This document shows, one piece after another, positions 32,777-42,751 of a DNA stretch of 64,000 nucleotides; the first letter of the stretch is position 1, and every line of letters begins with the position of its first letter. The notes under the pieces are model-generated. The model saw nothing but the letters and a program-made list of their open reading frames with translations, ran no database searches and had not been told where the DNA came from. Origin of the DNA: Bacteroidia bacterium. GTDB taxonomy: Bacteria > Bacteroidota > Bacteroidia > Cytophagales > Cyclobacteriaceae. The position numbers and the translations under genes were made by a program. The stretch lies in NCBI GenBank assembly GCA_030432655.1, contig JAUILA010000009.1:1-64000 (forward strand), written 5' to 3'.

Positions 32777-33573
32777 ATGTAAAGGAATACATATCGTCAG
32801 GAATCCTTGAGTCCTTTGTGCTGGGAGAATTAAGTCCGCAAGAGGAGCAGGAAGTCCTTGCCATGGCAGAAAAGCATGCAGAAGTGCGTGAAGAACTGGA
32901 CCAGATTGAGAAGTCTTTCGAGCAGGTTGCCATACAAACGGCGGTAAAAGCCCCGGCCTCTGTCAAGGAGTCAATTATGTCCTCAATCGAACCCGCTGCC
33001 GAAGCCAAAACCATTCCGCTCCCGCCCCCGAAGCAGGAGCGAAGCCTTTACAGATACGTGGCTGCCGCTTCCATCCTCCTGGCACTTGTGTCGTCCTTCC
33101 TCGCCTGGCGCTACTGGAATAACTGGCGTGAGGCCGAAGCAGAGCTCTCTACCTTAATTGCCGAAAATCAGCAAATCGCTGACAACTATAACCAGGTAAA
33201 TGAGAAACTGGACGGGCTCGCCCGCGACTTAGAGATCCTTGGCGATCCCGCGTTTTCCCGGATATCTCTGGCAGGCACGGAGAATTCTCCTGAATCTTCT
33301 GCCACCGTTTACTGGGACGAGTCATCTGAACAGGTTTATCTGCGCATTAAAAACCTGGCATCGCTTTCCCGGGATCAGCAGTATCAGCTTTGGGCCATTA
33401 TCGATGGCTTGCCTGTCGATGCAGGTGTCTTTGATGTGTCGGACGGACTCATTACCATGAAGAATATCCCGGAAGGTGCTACGGCGTTTGCCATTACTGT
33501 AGAACCCTCAGGAGGCAGCCGGGAACCAAGCCTGGAAACCATGCGGGTAATTGGTAATGTCACCAGCGGGTAG
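32773..33573 (+). CDS. RskA-type anti-sigma factor
   Basis: 266 residues from GTG 32773. The N-terminal cytoplasmic part (about 1-90: VKEYISSGILESFVLGELSP, EEQEVLAMAEKHAEVREEL) binds the sigma factor. One membrane helix is at about 93-113 (YRYVAAASILLALVSSFLAW), followed by a coiled coil and a C-terminal extracytoplasmic anti-sigma-K domain (YWDESSEQVYLRIKNLASL, QYQLWAIIDGLPVDAGVFD, AFAITVEPSGGSREPSLETM). It should hold the sigma factor at the inner membrane until an envelope signal. Overlaps the sigma gene by 4 bases; the CHRD lipoprotein follows after 87 bases. Confidence 0.88.
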   Translation: MNVKEYISSGILESFVLGELSPQEEQEVLAMAEKHAEVREELDQIEKSFEQVAIQTAVKAPASVKESIMSSIEPAAEAKTIPLPPPKQERSLYRYVAAASILLALVSSFLAWRYWNNWREAEAELSTLIAENQQIADNYNQVNEKLDGLARDLEILGDPAFSRISLAGTENSPESSATVYWDESSEQVYLRIKNLASLSRDQQYQLWAIIDGLPVDAGVFDVSDGLITMKNIPEGATAFAITVEPSGGSREPSLETMRVIGNVTSG

Positions 33574-33660
33574 AAATTAATTCAATTTTTTTTCAGGTAC
33601 TGAAATCCGCCCGGCCGGTTCACCTCGTAAGTATGCTAAACGAAAACCAAATAGCATACT

Positions 33661-34872
33661 ATGAAAAGCACAAAGAACATATTAAACCTCTCTACAGCCC
33701 TGCTGATATTCACGGCACTGTTTGCCTGGAGCTGTAATGATGATTATGAAGACGGCCCGATGCTGACGGGCAATGAGATGACCTATGACCTGGGACCGGT
33801 TTCAGATCACGGGATCAGCGGAGATGTGACGTTTGCTGAAATGAATAACGGGGAGATTTCCATTGAGATCAGTCTCAACGGCACCACTTCGGGGATGCAT
33901 CCGGCACATATACACATGAATACCGCGGCGGAAACCGGGGGTATCGTGGTATCCCTCACGCCGGTGGATGGCATGACGGGTATGAGTACCACCATTGTAT
34001 CCGCCACTGACGCTGGCAGTGACATCAGCTACGAAGATCTGCTCGATTTTGACGGGTACATTAACGTGCACGCCAGCTCATCGGACCTCGCCACACTCCT
34101 GGCTCAGGGAGATATCGGGCAGAATGACCTGACCGGAGAATCCAAACAGTATATGCTCGGTACCAGGGATGTGGAAGGTATCAGCGGAACTGCTACGTTC
34201 CGTGAGCGGGTAAACGGTGAAGCACTTGCGATACTCAACCTTACTGGCACGCCGGACGGAGGCATGCACCCGGCACACATTCATATGAATACAGCAGCTG
34301 AAGGGGGTGATATCGCCTTTACCTTCAACCCTGTCAACGGTACGACCGGAATGAGTGCGACGAATGTGGCGATGCTTGACGACGGAAGTACACTTGGATA
34401 TAATGATATTCTTGGAATTGACGGATACATAAATGTTCACCTGAGCGCAGACGATCTCGCTACTATCGTGGCCCAGGGCGACATCGGCCAGAACGAACTG
34501 ACCGGCAACAGTGAAACCTATATGCTGAACGCAAGGGATATAAGGAATGTCATGGGAGAAGTTACTTTCAGTGAACGGATGAACGGTGAAACACTGGTAT
34601 CCATCATGTTATCCGGAATTGACTTCGCGGGCGATCACCCATCGCATATCCATGTGGGATCGGCGGCAGAAGGTCCGGGTGCCATTGCGGTCACCCTGAC
34701 CAGCGTGGATGCCATGGGTATGAGCCGGACGAATGTTACCATGACCGATGAGATGGATATGGTGAGCTATGAAGATCTGATCGCGTATGATGGATATATA
34801 AATGTACACCTCAGCGCCAGCGAACTGGCTGTCCTTGTGGCCCAGGGAGATATCGGGGCGAACGCAAATTAA
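33661..34872 (+). CDS. lipoprotein with three CHRD domains
   Basis: 403 residues, lipobox LFAWSC. Three tandem repeats of about 115-120 residues (starting about 41, 165, 288) each contain the beta-sandwich CHRD pattern with a His-rich centre: GMHPAHIHMNTAAETGG, GMHPAHIHMNTAAEGGD, GDHPSHIHVGSAAEGPG, and each ends near DGYINVH(A/L)SxxxLAxLxAQGDIG. CHRD domains occur in chordin and many bacterial envelope proteins; the HPAHIH resembles copper/SOD-like sites, so metal binding is possible. It follows the sigma/anti-sigma pair and is probably their target. A terminator follows. Confidence 0.88.
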   Translation: MKSTKNILNLSTALLIFTALFAWSCNDDYEDGPMLTGNEMTYDLGPVSDHGISGDVTFAEMNNGEISIEISLNGTTSGMHPAHIHMNTAAETGGIVVSLTPVDGMTGMSTTIVSATDAGSDISYEDLLDFDGYINVHASSSDLATLLAQGDIGQNDLTGESKQYMLGTRDVEGISGTATFRERVNGEALAILNLTGTPDGGMHPAHIHMNTAAEGGDIAFTFNPVNGTTGMSATNVAMLDDGSTLGYNDILGIDGYINVHLSADDLATIVAQGDIGQNELTGNSETYMLNARDIRNVMGEVTFSERMNGETLVSIMLSGIDFAGDHPSHIHVGSAAEGPGAIAVTLTSVDAMGMSRTNVTMTDEMDMVSYEDLIAYDGYINVHLSASELAVLVAQGDIGANAN

Positions 34873-34919
34873 TAGTTGGTTAGTTTGGTAGGCGGCCTGT
34901 CGGGTAAATCCCGGCAGAG

Positions 34920-34947
34920 GCCCGGAAGAAATTCCGGGCTTTTTTTA
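34920..34947 (+). terminator. rho-independent terminator of sigma/CHRD operon
   Basis: GCCCGGA (34920-34926) and TCCGGGC (34933-34939) form a perfect 7-bp stem with a 6-base loop, followed by TTTTTTT. Confidence 0.88.
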
Positions 34948-35289
34948 TGTTTATTCCGGAAATAACAGCGACCATACCGTTGGTATCAGGTGTGCTTTAT
35001 GATCCCGTTTGTCCTTGTTTCAACGCTGAATGACCAATTTGCATTGCTATCATTCTCCCTGCATGAGTGCAAAATATACGCATGAAAATATTCAAAAGCC
35101 TATAAACCAATTAATTAAAATTCATGCCTATCAGGACCATAATTTAGCGGGACGATTTCTCCGTTGATAGGCCTACAACCCCGCCAATGTAGGGTATCAG
35201 GGAAGATTAAGCTGATCCCATACACATTACTTCACTAATTTACCGCCGGATATTTTGCCCTCAATTTTACACCCGGAGTCCAGTCGATC
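34948..35289. other. intergenic region with long inverted repeat
   Basis: No gene seen. GCCTATCA (35126-35133) and TGATAGGC (35165-35172) are exact inverted copies separated by 31 bases, in an AT-rich stretch before the large T9SS protein; they may be an operator or leader structure. Confidence 0.45.
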
Positions 35290-38200
35290 ATGAAATATTT
35301 TTTTCTCCTGCTTTTTATTTTTCCCGTTCTTGTCTCCTCCGGACAATGCTGGCAATCCATCTCCGCCGGTGGAAGTCATACCCTGGCGATCAGGGATGAC
35401 GGCACCCTCTGGGGCTGGGGCATGAATTCCTATGGCCAGCTGGCCGATGGGACCACCGACCACCGCGAAACACCCATCCTGATCGACGGGGAGTACACCT
35501 GGAAAATGGTGTCAGCCGGAGGATTCCATTCCCTGGCGATCCGGGAAGATGGATCACTGTGGGGTTGGGGCTTCAACAGTAGCGGTCAGGCCGGCAACGG
35601 AACTTTCGGTAATTATGTATTACAACCTGTAAGGATCGGGAGCGGAGACTGGATCGCGATTGAAGCCGGACAATTTCACAGCCTGGCTATTCGGTCAGAC
35701 GGAACACTCTGGGCCTGGGGAGCGAATTTCGACGGGCAATTGGGGATCGGTCAGCAAGTAGCTTATGCGCCGGTGCGAGTAGGGACACAAACCAATTGGC
35801 GGAGCGCAGCTGCAGGAGGAAATCACAGCCTTGGAATCCGGACTGACGGATCGTTATGGGCCTGGGGATATAATATTGACGGACAACTGGGCGATGGAAC
35901 CTTAGAAGATCGCCGGACGCCTGTACAGATTGGCAGCAGTACCGATTGGCTTTCCGCAGAGGCCGGGTACAATCATTCACTGGCAATAAAATCGGATGGA
36001 TCCCTGTGGTCCTGGGGCGACAACCAATTCGGACAGGTGGATCCTGAAGAGTCTGTGGAATTACGAAATACGCCCGGAAGATATGGTTCAGCATCATGGA
36101 TAGAAACGGGTGCCGGCAGGTTTAAATCCTTTGGCATTCAACAGGACGGGTCTGTCTGGTTCTGGGGCACTGACCTGCTTGGATGGGAACATTATATGGA
36201 TATGACACCTGCAAATTTGGACAAACCGGCCATCTCCCTGTCACTTGGGGATGACCATGTATTCGTCGAGGATAACTCAGGCAGATTTTGGGGGTGGGGT
36301 AATGGTACGTTCGGAAAACTTGGCAACGATTCCTGGGTGGATATTTCAACTCCCGTAATTCAATTCGGCGGACCCCCGGAAGGAGATCCGCTGCAGATTT
36401 TCTGTTTTCCCAATCCGACGATTGCAGATCTCACTGTCCTGGGAACAAATATTAAATGGTTTGATTCACCAGCGGGCGGCAATCAGCTTCCTGCCACAAC
36501 GGAACTCATTGACGGAAATTTGTACTTCGCTTCACAAACCCGGGCAGACTGTGAGTCAATCACCCGCCTTCAGGTGGAAGTGGTCATCAATGAAAAGCCA
36601 GCTGGCCCTGCCGGTCCGTCATCAGTTACGTTCTGCCGGGGAGAAACACTGGATATGGTGAATGTTACAGGGACGGACATCAGATGGTATAACGAAGATG
36701 GCTATCTTCTCAATCCGGAAACCACCACGCTGGTCAAGGGCAGATCCTACTTCGCCACGCAAACCGTGAATTATTGCGAATCGGATCAGCGAATGGAAGT
36801 CCGCGCAACCGAAAACCTGGCGCCGGTGCCAACAACCACACGTACCATCCAGTCGTTTTGCTATGGTGCAACGCTTGAGGATTTTGATATAACCGGCACC
36901 AATCTCCTTTGGTACGACCAGGAAACCGGCGGAAATCCGTTGCCCCCCGGTACCATTATAATCAATGAAAAGCTATACTTCGTGGCTTCACAGGAAAACG
37001 GACTAATATCCTGTTCTCGTTTAAAGGTTAGAGGAAAGGTCACCGATCTGGCCGCCCCAACGGGAAAATCGAGGCAGCCTTTCTGTAAAAAAGGATATGT
37101 ATACAATCTGAAAGCCGGAGGTTATGGAGTTATCTTTTACGATGTGCCGGAAGGCGGAACGAAACTTTCCGCTAGCCAGGAGCTTCAGAACGGAACCTAT
37201 TATGCAGCCCAAACACTGTACGGGTGCGAATCCCGGGAACGTCTGAAAATCGACGTTGTAATCAATAAAGAGGACACGCCCCCTCCATCCGGAGATACGT
37301 ATCAGCTGGTTTGCCCGGAAGGAGATTTGAGTGATTTGGTTCTGGCCGGACAGAATATTTCATTTTATGATCCGGTAGGTGAACATGGGATATTCCATGC
37401 CTGGCCCTTCGAACATACGTATCATGCCTATCAAACCGTTGATGCATGCCGTTCCGAAGAATATCTGGCGGTTACTGTGGATATTAACAGGCAGATGGGA
37501 CCAATACCTGTCGAATCCAGACCGTTAGTTGCCAGGATGGTTACAACTTCTACCCGCTTTTCACTTGCGATCATGGACGATGGCACCTTATGGTCCTGGG
37601 GAGAAAACAGAAATGGCTCCTTGGGATATGGTACAACCGAGAGTTCACGATGGCCAAAACAGGTAGGCACCGACAATAACTGGGAGTTTGTGGATGCAGG
37701 AATCTCCCATGTGCTCGCATTGAAATCCGACGGGACGTTATGGGCCTGGGGTGGCAATGGCACCGGGCAGCAGGGAAACAGTACGACTTCGGCCACGCTG
37801 TCACCTGCTCAGGTCGGCACTGATAAAGACTGGGCTATGGTGGCTGCTGGCGGAGCTCATTCACTAGCCGTTAAAAAGGACGGATCGCTTTGGGCATGTG
37901 GAAACAACACGTATGGACAAACCGGGATTTCCCCCGCCTCGCCCAATCAACCCATACTGGAATGGACCCAGGTTGATTCGGAGAATGACTGGGAAACGGT
38001 CAATATTCATTCTTCAGGGTATAAATCATATGGCCTCAAAACAGATGGCACCCTGTGGGTATGGGGAAATGAGTGGTTCCCGGGTTATGATCAGACGGAA
38101 AAATTTAAGGTTGGTTCGGAGCAACCCTGGACTGCATTTGATGTTGGGCTGGATCATGTTTTGGCAATAAAAATGGATGGATCTCTCTGGGGCTGGGGAT

Positions 38201-39708
38201 CGAATGAATATGGTCAGATATTAGAACCCTTTTATACTTTTTCGGATCCCGGGCGTTTGAGTGAAGAAAATGACTGGATAGATGTTGCTGCCGGCTGGTC
38301 TTTCAGTATCGCCGTCAAATCAGACGGCACCCTTTGGGGCGGCGGTAAAAATGATTCAGACCAGCTTGGTATACCGAATCCGGTCTGGCAGGAATGGAAC
38401 AATCTGAGCGAAGATACTGACTGGGACCGGATTGAGGCTGGACAGTATCATACCTTCGGCATAAAATCCGACGGCTCGCTCTGGGCCTGGGGAAACAACC
38501 GCCATTCCCAGCTTGGAGATGGAACCGCGATGGAGCAGGGTACTCCGCTTGCGCTTATGACCCAGGATATCTATACATGCGGCATCGCTACCCTTGCAGA
38601 AGTTGGGTTGAATGCCGGGCTTATGAGCTGGTACGACTCCTATGACGGTGGTAATATGCTCGAACCATCCACCGCAATTGAGAACGGAGCGGTTTATTAT
38701 GTTTCACAGACACAGAATAACTACGAATCATGTTATCGTCGCCGTGTGAGGATTTTTACCGGAAATACGCCGTCTCCTGTACCAGGTGGTATTGCCTCGC
38801 AAACTTTCTGCCATGGAAGCCGGGTTTCAGACCTCACTGCCGATGGCACCCATATCCGGTGGTATGATTCCGCGGCTGGTGGTGCGCCACTTTCGGGCAA
38901 TGTGTCACTGGAGAATGGAAAGGACTATTATGCCTCCCAGCGTACCGACGGCAATTGTGAATCTGAAACGCGATTCAAGGTTCAGGTGACATTGCAAGCG
39001 CCTGATTCTCCCATTGCTGAATCAGAACAATTTGTTTGTATCGGATCCACGCTGTCCGACCTCAACGTCACAGGGAATGAGCTTCAGTGGTACACCACCG
39101 GCGATAAAAGAACAAGGCTTGCCGGATCGACAGGTCTGATTGATGGCTTCACTTATTTTGTGACCCAGCAATCAGACGCATGTGAATCACAGCCTATAGG
39201 AATTAAAGTGAATATAAAGGCAGATATACCCGCTCCGGAAGGCGATTCAGTTCAGGTAGTATATTCCAATCAATTTGTTACTGATCTCAATGCTTCCGGT
39301 GAAGCCATCCATTGGTATTCCTCAGAATCGGATGCCATGACCCACATAAATTCATTAGGACCTTCCCACCCGTTAACGGATGGCTCAACTTTTTATGCTA
39401 CACAAACCCGCGGCGGATGTGAAAGTCTGAATGCCCTGGCTGTTACGGTAGTAGTGATAACCAGTCTGGAGGAGGATAAGGAGGAAACAACATTATTTCC
39501 AAACCCGGTGAGGGACTTATTGCAAATTCGTTCGGCAGAATTTATCGGAGAGGCTGACGTGATTAACGAATCAGGACAATTCATTAAAACCCATGCGGTA
39601 AATGGCTATGATGCTACAATATCCTTTGAAGAATTAAAATCCGGGGTATATGTGCTAAGACTTCGAAGCGGTGCATCCTCGCGCTCATTCAAGGTGATAA
39701 AGAAATAA
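35290..39708 (+). CDS. giant secreted RCC1/Ig-like protein with T9SS sorting domain
   Basis: 1472 residues, signal peptide MKYFFLLLFIFPVLVSSGQ. Two RCC1-type beta-propeller blocks (about 22-360 and 735-1095) with repeats of the form xxHSLAIRxDGTLWGWGxNxxGQLGxGT. Each block is followed by Ig-like repeats (about 365-735 and 1100-1390) with the pattern DLxxxGxxIxWYDxxxGGxxLPxxTxLxxGxxYFAxQTxxxCES. The C-terminus (TTLFPNPVRDLLQIRSAEF ... GVYVLRLRSGASSRSFKVIK) is a T9SS type A sorting domain. Surface-displayed; the block repetition indicates an internal duplication. A role in adhesion or binding is likely but not shown. Confidence 0.9.
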   Translation: MKYFFLLLFIFPVLVSSGQCWQSISAGGSHTLAIRDDGTLWGWGMNSYGQLADGTTDHRETPILIDGEYTWKMVSAGGFHSLAIREDGSLWGWGFNSSGQAGNGTFGNYVLQPVRIGSGDWIAIEAGQFHSLAIRSDGTLWAWGANFDGQLGIGQQVAYAPVRVGTQTNWRSAAAGGNHSLGIRTDGSLWAWGYNIDGQLGDGTLEDRRTPVQIGSSTDWLSAEAGYNHSLAIKSDGSLWSWGDNQFGQVDPEESVELRNTPGRYGSASWIETGAGRFKSFGIQQDGSVWFWGTDLLGWEHYMDMTPANLDKPAISLSLGDDHVFVEDNSGRFWGWGNGTFGKLGNDSWVDISTPVIQFGGPPEGDPLQIFCFPNPTIADLTVLGTNIKWFDSPAGGNQLPATTELIDGNLYFASQTRADCESITRLQVEVVINEKPAGPAGPSSVTFCRGETLDMVNVTGTDIRWYNEDGYLLNPETTTLVKGRSYFATQTVNYCESDQRMEVRATENLAPVPTTTRTIQSFCYGATLEDFDITGTNLLWYDQETGGNPLPPGTIIINEKLYFVASQENGLISCSRLKVRGKVTDLAAPTGKSRQPFCKKGYVYNLKAGGYGVIFYDVPEGGTKLSASQELQNGTYYAAQTLYGCESRERLKIDVVINKEDTPPPSGDTYQLVCPEGDLSDLVLAGQNISFYDPVGEHGIFHAWPFEHTYHAYQTVDACRSEEYLAVTVDINRQMGPIPVESRPLVARMVTTSTRFSLAIMDDGTLWSWGENRNGSLGYGTTESSRWPKQVGTDNNWEFVDAGISHVLALKSDGTLWAWGGNGTGQQGNSTTSATLSPAQVGTDKDWAMVAAGGAHSLAVKKDGSLWACGNNTYGQTGISPASPNQPILEWTQVDSENDWETVNIHSSGYKSYGLKTDGTLWVWGNEWFPGYDQTEKFKVGSEQPWTAFDVGLDHVLAIKMDGSLWGWGSNEYGQILEPFYTFSDPGRLSEENDWIDVAAGWSFSIAVKSDGTLWGGGKNDSDQLGIPNPVWQEWNNLSEDTDWDRIEAGQYHTFGIKSDGSLWAWGNNRHSQLGDGTAMEQGTPLALMTQDIYTCGIATLAEVGLNAGLMSWYDSYDGGNMLEPSTAIENGAVYYVSQTQNNYESCYRRRVRIFTGNTPSPVPGGIASQTFCHGSRVSDLTADGTHIRWYDSAAGGAPLSGNVSLENGKDYYASQRTDGNCESETRFKVQVTLQAPDSPIAESEQFVCIGSTLSDLNVTGNELQWYTTGDKRTRLAGSTGLIDGFTYFVTQQSDACESQPIGIKVNIKADIPAPEGDSVQVVYSNQFVTDLNASGEAIHWYSSESDAMTHINSLGPSHPLTDGSTFYATQTRGGCESLNALAVTVVVITSLEEDKEETTLFPNPVRDLLQIRSAEFIGEADVINESGQFIKTHAVNGYDATISFEELKSGVYVLRLRSGASSRSFKVIKK

Positions 39709-39831
39709 TGAAATTCTGATTTTTCTGCCAGTAGAAACAAACCTATCTTCCGTTCAGAAATCTTGCATTATTCTCATATATCGTTATAAAATTTATTATA
39801 TTCCTAATGATTATAGGAACCTGCCGCCATC

Positions 39832-40689
39832 ATGATCAACCTTTACGAAATAAAAATCGCCCACCCGGAGATCTTCAAGCAGATTTCCATTGGCGATAAC
39901 CTGATCGTATATTACCGCTGTCCGCAATCCGAACAATTCGTAAAACTCTACAATAATTACGAGGAGATTCTCTTTACCCTTTCAGGTAAAAAAACGCTGC
40001 ACATAGGGGAACGTGCCTGGACCCTTTCCGATGATGAATCTCTGCTGGTTCGAAAAACGGCCTATATTCAGGAAATGTTCGAGAATGTGGACTGGGAGGT
40101 CATCGCGTTTCATTTCAATGCGGATTTCCTGAAGGGAGTGATGAAGGAATTCAACACGCATTTTAATCTTAAAGATATCCCACCTGTACCCCGGGATATG
40201 GTTCTCCCCATTAAACTCAATCCGAATATTCATGCCAGTTTCTATGCACTAATCCCATTATTCTCTGAAGATATTGATCACTCGGAATACCTGATAGAAC
40301 GCCGCATTACAGAACTCATCATCAATATCCTGGCCGAACCTAAAAACATTGACATACTGGCCTATTTCAACCACATTTACACCCAGCATAAAATTCCGAT
40401 ATGGCATGTTATGGAAAGTAACTTCATGTTCAACCTTTCCCTTACTGATTTTGCCAAGCTGTGCCAGAGGAGTTTGTCTACCTTCAAGAATGATTTTAAA
40501 GCCTACTACAATACCACCCCGGGCAAATGGCTCCTGGAAAAGCGTTTGACCCATGCAAAATCACTGCTTGACTCCACGAATAAAAACATCAATGAAGTGG
40601 CGTATCAAAGCGGCTTTGAAAACTCCTCCCATTTCAGCCGGGTATTCCGGAAAAAGTATGGGCTTTCTCCCTCAGCCCTGAGGAAATAG
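39832..40689 (+). CDS. AraC-family transcriptional regulator
   Basis: 285 residues. N-terminal AraC-type sensing domain (about 1-160; FTLSGKKTLHIGERAWTLSD is a cupin-like strand pair). C-terminal DNA-binding domain with two HTH motifs: LSLTDFAKLCQRSLSTFKND and NINEVAYQSGFENSSHFSRVFRK plus YGLSPSALR. No signal peptide. It lies 114 bases before the ScyD/ScyE-like lipoprotein gene on the same strand and may control it through the inverted repeat at 40766. Confidence 0.9.
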   Translation: MINLYEIKIAHPEIFKQISIGDNLIVYYRCPQSEQFVKLYNNYEEILFTLSGKKTLHIGERAWTLSDDESLLVRKTAYIQEMFENVDWEVIAFHFNADFLKGVMKEFNTHFNLKDIPPVPRDMVLPIKLNPNIHASFYALIPLFSEDIDHSEYLIERRITELIINILAEPKNIDILAYFNHIYTQHKIPIWHVMESNFMFNLSLTDFAKLCQRSLSTFKNDFKAYYNTTPGKWLLEKRLTHAKSLLDSTNKNINEVAYQSGFENSSHFSRVFRKKYGLSPSALRK

Positions 40690-40765
40690 AATCTTTTGCC
40701 GGCATTACCCTTTCAGAACAGTTTTTTGTCTTTACAGAAAAGTTGATCAAACGCTAACTGATTAT

Positions 40766-40788
40766 TTTGAGTATGATCTATTCTCAAA
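40766..40788. promoter_or_regulatory. inverted repeat upstream of ScyD/ScyE-like gene
   Basis: TTTGAG (40766-40771) and CTCAAA (40783-40788) are separated by 11 bases, about 16 bases before the start codon of the lipoprotein gene. A candidate operator for the AraC regulator encoded just upstream. Confidence 0.4.
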
Positions 40789-40803
40789 CTAAATTAGTTT
40801 ACC

Positions 40804-41883
40804 ATGAAGCGTTTTAATCAACTCAATCAACCACTCAGGCTTTTCTCAACGGAAGGTCTGCTTCTATTTATTATGATCATTTGTCTGGGCATTCTTACCT
40901 CCTGCTCTGAAGACAGTGAAGTACTCAGGACACCTGAAAATTCAATCAATGCCATCGACTCCAAAATGTCACCACACCAGGGGCCCGGCGAACCGGAACT
41001 ACTGGTTACCGGCCTGCAGGGTGCCCTTGGAAGTACCATAGGACCCGGTGGTGACCTTTTCGTCGTGGAAGGTGCCGTCGGACAAATAGCCCGCATTGAT
41101 CCGAAAACAGGAGAAAAGTCAGTATTCGCATCCGGGTTACCGCCCTGGATCATAGGCCTCGGGGGTGTTTCCGACGTAGTTTTTATCGGGGTAACCGCGT
41201 ACGCACTCGTTACGTTGGTCGGACCGCAATTTGGCAGCGCGGATATTAACGGCATTTACCGCATCGACGGCCCGGACAGTTACACCATCATTGCAGATCT
41301 CGGACAATACTCACTGGACAATCCGCCGGTGCCCGATTTCTTTGTTGATATGGGCGTACAATATGCAATCGACGTATTTCACGGTGCATTCCTGGTAACG
41401 GACGGGCACCATAACCGGCTGCTCCATGTAACGACAGACGGAGAAATCAGCGAATTCCGTGCGTTTGATAATATAGTCCCGACCGGACTGGAAGTGCATG
41501 GAAATACGATCTACATGGGCGAAGCAGGTCCTGTACCACATGTTCCTGAAGAAGGAAAGGTTATTTCATTCACCCCGCAATCCACTTCAACAACGGAAAT
41601 AGCTTCGGGAATGCGGCTTCTGGTAGATGTTGAAATGAACAGAGGTCAGACGTTGTTTGGCCTGTCACAGGGTGTATGGAATGAGGAAGGAGAAGGATCT
41701 CCCGCCTATCCAGAAACAGGTGCCTTATACCGGATTAACGCTGACGGCTCCATTTCTCTCGTCGTTGGTGAGCTGAACCTGCCCTCTTCGCTCGAGTTCA
41801 TTAAAAATAAAGCCTATATCATTAACCTGGCCGGAGAGGTCTGGACAATTGACAATGTGGCTGATGCGCCTTTCGGTTTCTGA
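40804..41883 (+). CDS. ScyD/ScyE-family beta-propeller lipoprotein
   Basis: 359 residues. Signal peptide and lipobox (LLFIMIICLGILTSC). The remainder has the ScyD/ScyE pattern: VTGLQGALGSTIGPGGDLFV, GQIARIDPKTGEKSVFASGL, NGIYRIDGPDSYTIIADLGQ and GALYRINADGSISLVVGELN; each is a propeller blade. In cyanobacteria such proteins accompany scytonemin genes, but in Bacteroidota they occur widely without them. Probably a surface or periplasmic binding protein. The AraC regulator upstream is the likely controller. Confidence 0.8.
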   Translation: MKRFNQLNQPLRLFSTEGLLLFIMIICLGILTSCSEDSEVLRTPENSINAIDSKMSPHQGPGEPELLVTGLQGALGSTIGPGGDLFVVEGAVGQIARIDPKTGEKSVFASGLPPWIIGLGGVSDVVFIGVTAYALVTLVGPQFGSADINGIYRIDGPDSYTIIADLGQYSLDNPPVPDFFVDMGVQYAIDVFHGAFLVTDGHHNRLLHVTTDGEISEFRAFDNIVPTGLEVHGNTIYMGEAGPVPHVPEEGKVISFTPQSTSTTEIASGMRLLVDVEMNRGQTLFGLSQGVWNEEGEGSPAYPETGALYRINADGSISLVVGELNLPSSLEFIKNKAYIINLAGEVWTIDNVADAPFGF

Positions 41884-41951
41884 TCCGAACCAGATAATCA
41901 ACCAACCCCGCGTCATCCGGCACTATTAAAAATAAGATGAACGCTCGTTGT

Positions 41952-41998
41952 GAGAAACCCTGTCATTAATTAGTGGCAGGGTTTCTCCTGCCTTTTGA
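41952..41998 (+). terminator. hairpin terminator after ScyD/ScyE-like gene
   Basis: GAGAAACCCTG (41952-41962) pairs perfectly with CAGGGTTTCTC (41977-41987), 11 bp, followed by CTGCCTTTTGAATTTT. The T-run is interrupted but the stem is strong. Confidence 0.7.
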
Positions 41999-42082
41999 AT
42001 TTTATATTTATACTTATAGAATTTCAATATAATTCCAACGATACGTCAGCAGGCCGGGTCATGAACTTATAAACCCGAACTT

Positions 42083-42667
42083 ATGAAATGTCCAATTCTC
42101 CTGACCATCACCCTTTTCTTTATTGCACCTTCCTTAAACGCCCAGACAGAGCCTCCTCAATGGCAGGTGGGCCTTCATGCAGCTCCAATTTTCACCACTG
42201 CCCGTAACTATAATGGCTTTACCGGTTTTACCGTCTACCCGGGCATTTACCGGTCTCACAACCGCATCACCTATGGCTTTATGCCTTATTATTCGCGTTC
42301 CTCTTTTTCTTATAACACCTTTCCTTACGATGAGGAAAATAAAAGAGAATACACTTTTAACGTCTACGGTGGCACCTTTCAGTTTCGCTACCATTTAGGT
42401 TCCGGGAGAATACGTCCGTATGTGCTTGCCCAGGCAGGCTTCGGATATTTCCGCGAAAAATTTGAAACAACCGAGCCTAACGGTGAGTCTTACGAAAAGT
42501 CATACTGGAATCTGCACTCCGGAATTGGTTTTGGTGTGGATTACAAACTCAACAACAACTGGTCCCTTGACGCAAATGTTCGAGTTGATCTGCTTTTCGG
42601 ACCCGAAACAATTAACTCCATGGTCGGGTCATCATCATTCGGGATTTTCAGAAGGATAGGAAAGTAG
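42083..42667 (+). CDS. outer-membrane beta-barrel protein
   Basis: 194 residues. Signal peptide MKCPILLTITLFFIAPSLNAQ, then alternating aromatic beta strands (WQVGLHAAPIFTTAR, ITYGFMPYYSRSSFSY, YTFNVYGGTFQFRYHLG, YVLAQAGFGYF, WSLDANVRVDLLFG) and a terminal strand ending in FGIFRRIGK. It looks like a small 8-stranded OmpX/OmpA-type barrel. Function unknown. Followed by the convergent permease gene after 84 bases. Confidence 0.8.
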   Translation: MKCPILLTITLFFIAPSLNAQTEPPQWQVGLHAAPIFTTARNYNGFTGFTVYPGIYRSHNRITYGFMPYYSRSSFSYNTFPYDEENKREYTFNVYGGTFQFRYHLGSGRIRPYVLAQAGFGYFREKFETTEPNGESYEKSYWNLHSGIGFGVDYKLNNNWSLDANVRVDLLFGPETINSMVGSSSFGIFRRIGK

Positions 42668-42751
42668 GGTAATCCACTAATCAACTGGTGCCAGCCGATG
42701 AAGCCTCCCGGATTAAATGACATTTCCCGGATGGACTGGATTTTCTCCTGA

